Part shown: positions 45,529-52,971 of the stretch, one piece after another
How positions within the stretch are numbered: the first letter of the stretch is position 1
How the letters are laid out: the number at the start of each line of letters is the position of its first letter
Assembly (NCBI GenBank): GCA_004299305.1
Contig: SCPZ01000070.1
Coordinates: 39,537-103,536, forward strand
Reading direction: 5' to 3'
Length of the DNA stretch: 64,000 nt
Source: Methylobacter sp.
GTDB taxonomy: Bacteria > Pseudomonadota > Gammaproteobacteria > Methylococcales > Methylomonadaceae
Position numbers and translations under genes: made by a program
Notes under the pieces: generated by a model
Seen by the model: the letters and a program-made list of their open reading frames with translations, nothing else
Databases searched by the model: none
Told to the model about the DNA's origin: nothing

Positions 45529-45921
45529 TTAAAATTGAGGCGCTTCCCTGGAATCCAAGTCGGACACTCCGGTTAATTCCACTAACGCTTGTTCAGACTT
45601 GGTATACAGTCGGCTAAATGCATTATGCAATGCTTCCCATCCCTCAAATGAGATAACCTGCCATTGGCTGGTTCTACGATCCCAATCGGTGTCTAACAAC
45701 GCACCAAGCTTCACCAGTCGAATAAATGCTTCATCCGATGGTGAAGCTATATAGGCTTGCACGGCATCAAGTTGATCAGCCGATATTAATCTTGCCACAG
45801 GCTTATCATTACTTGCATGGCAGTTTGTGTACAGCACGTACCCCTGGTCAATCCCCATTCGCTGTAAGCCATTGACGTAACTTTCAAAATTTTTAATTTG
45901 AAACGATAATTGACGAGGCAT
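45529..45921 (-). CDS. conserved-looking protein of unknown function, 130 residues
   Basis: Soluble, no signal peptide or membrane segment. It opens MPRQLSFQIKNFESYVNGLQRMG, then RLISADQLDAVQAYIASPSDE, and an acidic end. Three Trp lie near residues 79-93. The composition and start (after a normal upstream gap) look like a real gene, but I do not recognise the family. It is convergent with the REC-kinase gene with 30 bases between. Confidence 0.55.
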   Translation of the reverse strand: MPRQLSFQIKNFESYVNGLQRMGIDQGYVLYTNCHASNDKPVARLISADQLDAVQAYIASPSDEAFIRLVKLGALLDTDWDRRTSQWQVISFEGWEALHNAFSRLYTKSEQALVELTGVSDLDSREAPQF

Positions 45922-46489
45922 TTTTAATCTCCATAGGTGCTCTTGGCTTTGTCGGTTTGATGATTATACAACCTCACCGACTCAAACCTGAGACATTATG
46001 CAAGCATATTAATTCGCCCCAAACTTGCTACAGTCTGTTCACAGTTCGTTCCCTCGCGCTACGCTCGTCTTTATAGACATACTGCAACGTCCCGCCTGTT
46101 CAGAACCTTGCAAGTTAGACCTTCCAGGTTTTAAAAACCTGGAAGGTCTGGCTATCGGCACGTTTCTCGCCTAACGCCAGGAAGCTAAGGTGCGCACGGC
46201 ACGCCCTTGTTGCAAAATATGCCGATGGCGTTAATGATCACTGCAACGATAGAAACGCTGATACAATCAGGAAGGATTTTTTTCGCAGGAAATCGCCTTA
46301 ATAGTGATGCATAAGTTTTCTTAGCTTTGTTGCACGCAAACACTAATAAGGCAGGAGATAAAACCCTGGAAAACTTTCGCCTACCCACTCCTACTTATGC
46401 AGAGATTGTGTATGAAAAAACGGCACGCCAACATCAGTACAAAGCGCTTCTTTGCGACTTTTTTTGTTTCATAACTAGTCAATATTTTA
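45922..46489. other. 568-base intergenic region with palindromic repeat
   Basis: Divergent region between the unknown gene and the corrinoid operon. It contains the core family-C palindrome at 46117-46149. Short frames on both strands (for example around 46185-46388) lack convincing start sites or similarity I can recognise. The promoter of the corrinoid operon should lie in the last 150 bases. Confidence 0.6.
46117..46149. repeat. family-C palindromic repeat, core form
   Basis: AGACCTTCCAGGTTTT-A-AAAACCTGGAAGGTCT, perfect arms around one base. Matches the cores at 34515 and 56347 but lacks their long flanks. Confidence 0.85.
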
Positions 46490-47137
46490 ATGCTCTCTTC
46501 AAAAATGCAGAATTCAGTGCAAAGCTTCTGTAACGCATTGGAATCGCTTGACCGAATTCAGGTCGAAGTATTATTTCAACAGGCTTTATCTGGAGGTTCG
46601 GCAATCGAAGTGGTGGAACAGCTCGTCGTGCCGGCTTTGGAACAAATCGGCCTACGCTGGAATGAAGGCCATATTGCGCTTTCCCAGATATACATGAGCG
46701 GTAAACTTTGCGAGGAACTCGTTGATAGAGTCCTACCGCCCTGCGATCCCGACCGTAAACTCCAGCCACGTCAAGCGATCGTGGTTCTCAACGATTATCA
46801 CATGCTTGGCAAGCGTATTGTCTATTCGGTGATGAGGGCCAGCGGCTTTGAACTGTTCGATTATGGACGCATGGATGTGGCCGAACTAGTAGAGCGCATC
46901 ATAAGGGATCAAATCCGCATTCTGTTGATTTCGGTGCTGATGCTGCCCTCGGCGCTGAAGATACGAGAGCTGCGCAACGCGCTGAATGCTCGCGGTATTC
47001 AGCTCAAGATATTAGTGGGCGGCGCGCCTTTTCAATTCGATCCTCAACTCTGGCAGGAGGTCGAGGCCGATGCGATGGGCTTATCGGCCGCCGATGCCGT
47101 GGCAATAGTGCAGCGTTGGGCAGGGGAAATGACATGA
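46490..47137 (+). CDS. corrinoid (B12-binding) protein of methyltransferase type
   Basis: 215 residues. The N-terminal helical cap (about 10-85: GGSAIEVVEQLVVPALEQIGLRWNEG, read in parts) and the Rossmann-like B12 domain with D102-x-H104-x-x-G107 (NDYHMLGKR) are typical; the His is the lower axial cobalt ligand. A following GFELFDYGRMDVAELVER strand and SVLMLPSALKIRELRN complete the fold. Such proteins carry methyl groups between substrates and MtaA-like enzymes. The gene overlaps the methyltransferase gene by 4 bases. Here the partner genes are a UroD-like protein and a kinase, so a sensing role is as likely as catalysis. Confidence 0.92.
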   Translation: MLSSKMQNSVQSFCNALESLDRIQVEVLFQQALSGGSAIEVVEQLVVPALEQIGLRWNEGHIALSQIYMSGKLCEELVDRVLPPCDPDRKLQPRQAIVVLNDYHMLGKRIVYSVMRASGFELFDYGRMDVAELVERIIRDQIRILLISVLMLPSALKIRELRNALNARGIQLKILVGGAPFQFDPQLWQEVEADAMGLSAADAVAIVQRWAGEMT

Positions 47138-48168
47138 ATTCCATGCAACGAGTTCTGACGACGATGAGCTTTAATGAGCCCGACCGTGTCCCATTATTTT
47201 TGTTCACTGGGCTGCAAGGCGCTAGAGAGCTGGATTTGTCGATTGAGGAGTATTTTTCCCGATCCGATTATGTGGTTGAAGGACAAATGCGACTTCTAAA
47301 AAAATACCGTGGCGACTGTATCAGCTGTTCGTTTTACGCCGCTATTGAGTTGGAAGCCTGGGGCGGAGACGTTATTTTCCAGCCGGATTGTCCGCCCAAT
47401 GCGGGACCTGCAATCATTCGGCGTCCCGAAGATATTGATCGTCTACAGGCGCCTCACGTTTCGGATTCTCCCGTTTTATTACGGGTTCTCGAAACGATTC
47501 AAACGCTGAAAGCACGGGTGGGGGATACCGTACCGATAGTCGGTACGGCGATATCGCCATTTTCGCTGCCGGTCATGCAAATGGGCTTTGACCATTACCT
47601 CGAATTGATTTACGAACAGCCCGACCGCTTGGCTAAGTTGATGCGAATTAACGAAGATTTTTGCGTCGAATGGGCTAATGCTCAACTTACGGCCGGGGCA
47701 ACCGCTATCGGCTATGCCGACCCGGTTTCTTCGGTGACCGTGATCCCTCGCGAACTTTACCTGAAAACAGGACAGCAAGTCGCCAAGCGAACAATAGCTC
47801 GCATCAACGGATCGACCGCCACTCATCTAGCTTCCGGCCGGAGCTTACCTATCATTGACGACATTGCCGCCACCGGGACTGCGGGACTGGGTGTCAGCGC
47901 GCTGGAAGACTTGGCAACGCTCAAAACCGCCGCCAGAGGCAAGCTGACCTTGATAGGCAATCTCAATGGCGTCGAAATGCGACGTTGGACGGTTCAACAG
48001 GCCGAACAAGCAGTGAAATGCGCCATCGCCAAAGCCGGGCGTGGCGGTGGTTTTATCCTCTCTGATAACCACGGTGAAATTCCATGGCAAGTGCCGGATG
48101 AAATACTGCTGGCTATCGTCGATGCCTGCGAACGTTGGGGTAACTATCCCCTGGACTGGATCGAGTAA
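47134..48168 (+). CDS. UroD-family (MtaA/CmuA-like) methyltransferase homologue
   Basis: 344 residues from the ATG at 47134, which overlaps the previous stop (ATGA). TIM-barrel of the uroporphyrinogen decarboxylase/MtaA class: MNSMQRVLTTMSFNEPDRVP near the N-terminus, a hydrophobic core AISPFSLPVMQMGFD, and GRGGGFILSDNHGEIP near the end. The zinc motif H-x-C ... C of MtaA, MtbA and CmuA is not conserved: here H231-L-A-S-G and SDNHGE replace the Cys positions. A sensing or non-thiol role follows by inference. Ten bases separate it from the kinase gene. Confidence 0.87.
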   Translation: MNSMQRVLTTMSFNEPDRVPLFLFTGLQGARELDLSIEEYFSRSDYVVEGQMRLLKKYRGDCISCSFYAAIELEAWGGDVIFQPDCPPNAGPAIIRRPEDIDRLQAPHVSDSPVLLRVLETIQTLKARVGDTVPIVGTAISPFSLPVMQMGFDHYLELIYEQPDRLAKLMRINEDFCVEWANAQLTAGATAIGYADPVSSVTVIPRELYLKTGQQVAKRTIARINGSTATHLASGRSLPIIDDIAATGTAGLGVSALEDLATLKTAARGKLTLIGNLNGVEMRRWTVQQAEQAVKCAIAKAGRGGGFILSDNHGEIPWQVPDEILLAIVDACERWGNYPLDWIE

Positions 48169-48177
48169 CATCCGGTT

Positions 48178-51100
48178 ATGAACAACAACGCTAAGCTCTG
48201 CATTCTTTGCTGTCATAACTTTCACCGCGAGCTCGCTGCCGCCGTTAGCGCAGAAGGTTGGGACGACGTCAACATTGCCTTATTCCCTACACGTTGCGAC
48301 TGCCTTCCAATAAGTTGGGCTGAGCTGAGCCCATTGGTCGGCGACGACTGCACTCAAGTTGTGATATTGGGGATGGCCTGCCTAAGGACGCTAGGTAATC
48401 CTCCTGCTAGTTGGCCTCCAGTCCGCTTATTATATTTGGAGCAATGTTTCCATCTAGTCGCCGGGGACGCATTGCTATCCGAAGCCATTGAGCGCGGCAC
48501 CTATCTGATGACGCCGACGTGGCTGGAACACTGGCCGGAGCGCTTGGCCGATATGGGTTTTAGGCCAGAAACTGCCGGTGAGTTTTTTCAGGATGTCGCT
48601 CGGGAGTTGTTACTACTCGATACCGGCATAGACCCCAAGGCAAGCGCAAACCTGACCGAGTTCGCAACAGCGGTGGCGCTTCCTGCCAGCCGAATTGCCG
48701 TCGGCATAGATCATACTCGACTGTACCTGAGCAAGATTGTCATGGAATGGCGCTTAGAACAGTCGCAACACGCCGTACGGAAGTTGAATAACCGGCACAC
48801 GCGAGAACTGAGCGATCAAATGATGGCTATCGATTGCCTATCTCGTCTTGGCCGAATCATGACCGAGGCGCAAGCGATCGCCGCTATCGAAGAACTGTTC
48901 CGTATGCTGTTTGCTCCTGAACAATTACACTATTTGCGCATCGAAGACGGGAAAATCGATCCTAAACACACAGTTCCTCCCGCTCTGTTAGCGCAAATGC
49001 TTGAGTTGAGTTCCGATTATGCCTGGACTTCAAGCCAACAAGGATTTTTATTACGGATCAGGCGTAATGGGCTGCTTCTGGGGCTGGTTGCCATCGAACA
49101 ATTGGCCTTCCCTGAGTATCGCGAGCATTACCTCAATCTGGCGCTGGCGATAGCGGATGTCTGTGGTCTGGCAATTGAAAATGCCCGCGCCTACCAGCGA
49201 ACCAAAGCGGTAGAACAAGAACTACAGGAAAAAGAAGAGCGCCTGTCGTTAGCTACATTGGTTAACGGCGTTGGCATCTGGGACTGGAATTTGGAAACCC
49301 AGGACATGATCTGGGACGACTCTATGTATGCGCTCTATCATATTCGCCGCGAAGATTTTTCAGGCACCGAGGACGCTTGGCGGACGGCTTTGCATCCAGA
49401 TGATCTTGCCCGTGGCGACCGGGAGGTTGAGGCCGCACTTTCTGGCGAAAAGCCTTTCGACACGGAATTTAGGGTCTGCTGGCCAAATGCTGAAGTACAT
49501 TACATTAAGGCGGTTGCAAATGTATTTCGCGACGATAGTGGAAAACCGTTGCGTATGCTCGGCACCAATATTGATATTACCGAACACAAACGCATAGAAG
49601 ATGCGTTGCGTAAGGCCTCGCTGTATACACGCAGCCTGATAGAGGCCAGTCTCGATCCTCTTATAACCATCAGCCCGGAAGGTAAAATTACCGATGTCAA
49701 CCAAGCGACAGAAAACGTTACCGGTCGGACGCGGGATGAACTGATCGGCAGTGATTTCTGCGCTTACTTTACCGAACCGGAGAATGCGCGAGCCGCTTAC
49801 CGGAAAGTATTTTCCGAAGGCAGCGTGATCGACTACCCCTTATCGATCCGCCATGTTTCCGGGCTAATCACCGATGTTATTTACAACGCCTCAGGTTATC
49901 GTAATGAACAAGGGGAAGTCGAGGGGGTGTTTGCCGCTGCGCGTGACATTACCGAGCGAAAACGAGTCGAAGCCGAACTCGACCAGTATCGCCATCATCT
50001 GGAAGAACTGGTAAAGCAACGCACCCTTGCGCTCTCAATCGCCAAGGATGCCGCCGAAGCCGCCAATCGCGCTAAAAGTATATTTCTAGCCAACATGAGC
50101 CATGAATTACGCACGCCTATGAACGCTATTCTCGGCTTTGCCCAGTTGATGGCAAGAGATCAGCGTATTCCTGAAGAGGTACTCCGAAATATCGCCACCA
50201 TTAATAGAAGCGGCCAACATCTTTTATCGCTGATTAATGACGTACTGGAAATATCTCGTATCGAATCCGGCCGAAATCAGGTGATTCAAGAGTCGTTCAA
50301 TCTGGTCAAATCGTTAGAAGTCGTCAGGGAGATGATAGTAGTCCGCGCCAACGATAAGAAGCTAGCTTTCAATGTGGAATATGGCAATGACTTACCGCGA
50401 TATGTGCTAGGGGACGCGCATCGCTTGCAACAAGTATTGATCAATTTGCTCGGCAATGCTGTTAAGTTTACCGAACAAGGTGAAATTCGCCTGCTTGTTG
50501 GTATCCAGCCGGATCAGAGGATTCTTTTTTCAGTGCTCGACACCGGACCGGGTATTTCCAAGGAAGAACAAGAGCATATTTTCGATGCGTTTTACCAGGT
50601 TCACGGCAGTGTTTCCAAAGGGGAAGGCTCAGGCCTCGGACTTGCGATTAGCCGGGAATTTGTTCGCCTGATGGGCGGCGAACTTACCTTAAAGAGCAAA
50701 CTTAATGACGGTTGCACCTTTAGTTTTTCCCTGCCGCTCCCCATCACAGACAACCGGCCTAGTGAGACAAAAAGCTTATGGGTTACGGGTTTGACGCCAG
50801 GACAAAGCGCTCCGCGCATATTAGTTGCAGAAGACCAGGTCGACAATCAAGGCCTCATTGAGCAATTGTTACAACAAATAGGCAGTGAAGTTTGTATTGC
50901 TTCCAATGGGCTGGAGGCTGTGGAGTTGTTCCAAAGTTGGCGACCGCAGTTAATTTTAATGGATATTCGGATGCCGGTAATGGATGGCTATGAGGCCACT
51001 CGTTGTATTCGTAAATTGCCCGGCGGCGACACGCTGCCTATCATCGCGTTAACGGCTTCCGTATTTGAAGAGGACAAGGTGCAGCTGCTGGATGCCGGTT

Positions 51101-51423
51101 GCAATGAAATGATAACCAAGCCAATCCAGGCTGAACTCCTATTCGATGTCATCGGTCGGCTGCTCGGATTGACATTCGACTATACGCATCAAGACGTATT
51201 AGAGACTCGGCAAGAAGCAACTCAAGTGAAAACAGGATTGACGCTAGCTACATTACCGGAGGCGTTACGCGAGGAATTGGCGAAATCAGCCGCTGTTTTA
51301 GATGTGGAGGCGACTCAAACTATTGCCGACCAAATCCGCGAGAATTACCCTGAGGAGGCTAAATTGATTGTCGGCCTGATCGAAAACTATTCTTTTGAAA
51401 AGCTGATTGACCTGTGTAAATGA
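48178..51423 (+). CDS. hybrid histidine kinase with N-terminal DUF1638-like domain
   Basis: 1081 residues. About 1-165 resemble DUF1638 (LCILCCHNFHRELAAAVSAEGW, CLRTLGN), a family found beside corrinoid methyltransferases. Then a helical stretch, a GAF-like domain (about 220-345), two PAS domains (about 350-475 and 480-605; EHKRIEDALRKAS linker), a HisKA domain with H642 (SHELRTPMNAI), HATPase (NLLGNAVKFTE; DTGPGISKEEQ; GSGLGLAIS) and a receiver with D929 (LILMDIRMPV). No membrane segment, so signals are cytoplasmic. Same operon as the corrinoid and UroD genes, suggesting that the kinase reads their state. No output regulator is adjacent. Confidence 0.9.
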   Translation: MNNNAKLCILCCHNFHRELAAAVSAEGWDDVNIALFPTRCDCLPISWAELSPLVGDDCTQVVILGMACLRTLGNPPASWPPVRLLYLEQCFHLVAGDALLSEAIERGTYLMTPTWLEHWPERLADMGFRPETAGEFFQDVARELLLLDTGIDPKASANLTEFATAVALPASRIAVGIDHTRLYLSKIVMEWRLEQSQHAVRKLNNRHTRELSDQMMAIDCLSRLGRIMTEAQAIAAIEELFRMLFAPEQLHYLRIEDGKIDPKHTVPPALLAQMLELSSDYAWTSSQQGFLLRIRRNGLLLGLVAIEQLAFPEYREHYLNLALAIADVCGLAIENARAYQRTKAVEQELQEKEERLSLATLVNGVGIWDWNLETQDMIWDDSMYALYHIRREDFSGTEDAWRTALHPDDLARGDREVEAALSGEKPFDTEFRVCWPNAEVHYIKAVANVFRDDSGKPLRMLGTNIDITEHKRIEDALRKASLYTRSLIEASLDPLITISPEGKITDVNQATENVTGRTRDELIGSDFCAYFTEPENARAAYRKVFSEGSVIDYPLSIRHVSGLITDVIYNASGYRNEQGEVEGVFAAARDITERKRVEAELDQYRHHLEELVKQRTLALSIAKDAAEAANRAKSIFLANMSHELRTPMNAILGFAQLMARDQRIPEEVLRNIATINRSGQHLLSLINDVLEISRIESGRNQVIQESFNLVKSLEVVREMIVVRANDKKLAFNVEYGNDLPRYVLGDAHRLQQVLINLLGNAVKFTEQGEIRLLVGIQPDQRILFSVLDTGPGISKEEQEHIFDAFYQVHGSVSKGEGSGLGLAISREFVRLMGGELTLKSKLNDGCTFSFSLPLPITDNRPSETKSLWVTGLTPGQSAPRILVAEDQVDNQGLIEQLLQQIGSEVCIASNGLEAVELFQSWRPQLILMDIRMPVMDGYEATRCIRKLPGGDTLPIIALTASVFEEDKVQLLDAGCNEMITKPIQAELLFDVIGRLLGLTFDYTHQDVLETRQEATQVKTGLTLATLPEALREELAKSAAVLDVEATQTIADQIRENYPEEAKLIVGLIENYSFEKLIDLCK

Positions 51424-51456
51424 AAGTAATCGATAATCCTAAAAACCGCAGCTTAT

Positions 51457-51606
51457 CCACGAAAAGCACGAAAGACACTAAATAAAACAATATGTTGTAT
51501 TGACTTAGGTAACTCACCCTTTGGGTAACGACCTACGGTTTGATAAACTTTTGAAATTTTTCGTGTTTTTCGTGTCGCCTAAAGCGCCTACTGTTGGTTT
51601 TCGTGG
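51457..51606. mobile_element. CCACGAAAA inverted-repeat element with nested module
   Basis: Ends CCACGAAAAGCACGAAAG (51457 on) and TTTCGTGTTTTTCGTG ... TTTTCGTGG (to 51606), with CGCCTAAAGCGCCTACTGTTGG inserted at 51576-51597. Its right half is read as coding sequence by the CheW-CZB gene on the minus strand, where it forms the protein's C-terminal tail. Confidence 0.7.
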
Positions 51607-52491
51607 ACAAAATGATTTTTCTAGGTTGATCGCCGACTTTCGACAGGGCGGATACGCCGACTCATGCTGCATCTTCCTATCGGCAAAGAATGTTCGCCAA
51701 TTGATCAGCGGAACGATGGTCTGGTCGTCCAGAATAATGAGAGCCGACATTACCTGTACGCCTGCCCCCCTACCCTGTTTTATGCGCTCTACAGGAACAG
51801 TAACGATGCCGCGTACACCGTCGGCGCCAAGAGCGCACCCATCATCACCATCGACAGCGATGATAACAACCCGCCTTTGTAAGTCCGTGAGCAGTTCTTG
51901 CGTCGAATCGAACAGTTTCAACAGTTCTGCGAGCGTTGTGTTCTTTGATTCTAGGATGGTATGCAAAGCATCGCTGTTTTGCCCTGTCTCGACCAGCCCC
52001 AGCAGGCGGTCAGCCAATTGATGAATCTCGGTATGGGGCCGCTCAAAGTAACGCATTACCGATAAAAGCCGCCGATTTCCGGTGTTGTAGCTGTAATACC
52101 ATTTACCGAAGGCGCATTCGCGGGGACTGCGAGCTTTCGAGAATGTCGTGTTATTCCGAATTGCGTCTTCAAGCGCGCTTATCCAATCGATATGATCCTG
52201 TCGGCGCTGCACTAACATGGCCTGCATTTCCTCGTATTCAGCATACTCGGATTTCAAGCCCATCAAATTCCACAACGAGATATAGGGCAAAGGTTTGCCC
52301 TGAAAGACAAAATGATCCTCCACCTTTGCACCATAACTGGCGAAGTTAGGCGATATACCGCAAATGTGACGAACCTTCGAGAGAGGAAGACCGAAACATC
52401 GACCGCCCAACTTGATTAGCAGCACATCCAGGTTATTGGCTAGCGGACTAGCGACACAAGCAATGGGAACGCTAGATTGTAAAGAGGTCAT
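51514..52491 (-). CDS. CheW-like protein interrupted by a CZB zinc-sensing domain
   Basis: 325 residues. About 20-95 and 205-270 are the two halves of a CheW fold (LLIKLGGRCFGLPLSKVRHI; VVIIAVDGDDGCALGADGVRGI). The CZB domain lies between, with a complete zinc set: H100 (DHIDW), C126 (CAFGKWYYS), H153 and H157 (RPHTEIH). CZB domains sense zinc or thiol oxidants. The last about 30 residues (PRKPTVGALGDTKNTKN) are repeat-encoded and not part of the fold. Convergent with the kinase gene. No che operon is beside it. Confidence 0.85.
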   Translation of the reverse strand: MTSLQSSVPIACVASPLANNLDVLLIKLGGRCFGLPLSKVRHICGISPNFASYGAKVEDHFVFQGKPLPYISLWNLMGLKSEYAEYEEMQAMLVQRRQDHIDWISALEDAIRNNTTFSKARSPRECAFGKWYYSYNTGNRRLLSVMRYFERPHTEIHQLADRLLGLVETGQNSDALHTILESKNTTLAELLKLFDSTQELLTDLQRRVVIIAVDGDDGCALGADGVRGIVTVPVERIKQGRGAGVQVMSALIILDDQTIVPLINWRTFFADRKMQHESAYPPCRKSAINLEKSFCPRKPTVGALGDTKNTKNFKSLSNRRSLPKG

Positions 52492-52971
52492 ATATATTTC
52501 CGATTCTTAATAGAAGTAACGCATTTGCGCATACCGATTAATTTGAATGAGTGCTTCCGACCGAACTTGAACACCACCTAAAACCTAAGGCATCAGTGAA
52601 AGTGAATTTTTACTCCAAGTGTTCAACATAGGTCAAGGAATTCATTTTTTCGCATAGATTATCCTATCAAGCTCATCGCACTGTGTTAATCATGGTCATC
52701 TGTTTAAGCCGGGACATCCAGCAACGGCAAACCTTCCAGGTTTTATCCCGGCTTATGTGGGTAGCCTTGATAACAATAAAAATAGGAAATATCCGGCTAT
52801 TAGCGTATAAAGCACTATTCATTAGCATCCAAAGTCAACCGCTTTGGCAAGCGCTCGCTGTTCTCTGATGCAACAAAATAGACATCAGTCATGAGTCACC
52901 TCATCCCCCTGATGAATCAAGCCGAATTAACGATTACCTGATATTTTTTATATACACTTGGAGAAAACAAC
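52492..52971. other. 480-base intergenic region upstream of the RTX gene
   Basis: Divergent between the CheW-CZB gene and the RTX gene. It has a hairpin TAAGCCGGGA/TCCCGGCTTA (52705-52755) enclosing a CCTTCCAGGTTTTA half-repeat of family C. A short frame at 52683-52868 has no support. A GGAG lies 9 bases before the ATG at 52972. Confidence 0.6.
52705..52755. repeat. TAAGCCGGGA hairpin enclosing a family-C half
   Basis: 10-base perfect arms 40 bases apart. The outer arms recur around the family-1 repeats at 29396 and 55367; the interior has CCTTCCAGGTTTTA of family C, so this is a hybrid or nested remnant of two families. Confidence 0.65.

Noticed and set aside
44227..45921. Possible regulatory link of the REC-kinase to the corrinoid operon
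   Set aside because: They are separated by a convergent unknown gene and a 568-base repeat region, so no operon evidence exists.
46185..46388. Minus-strand frame of 67 codons
   Set aside because: No similarity recognised and no ribosome-binding site; it lies in repeat-rich intergenic DNA.
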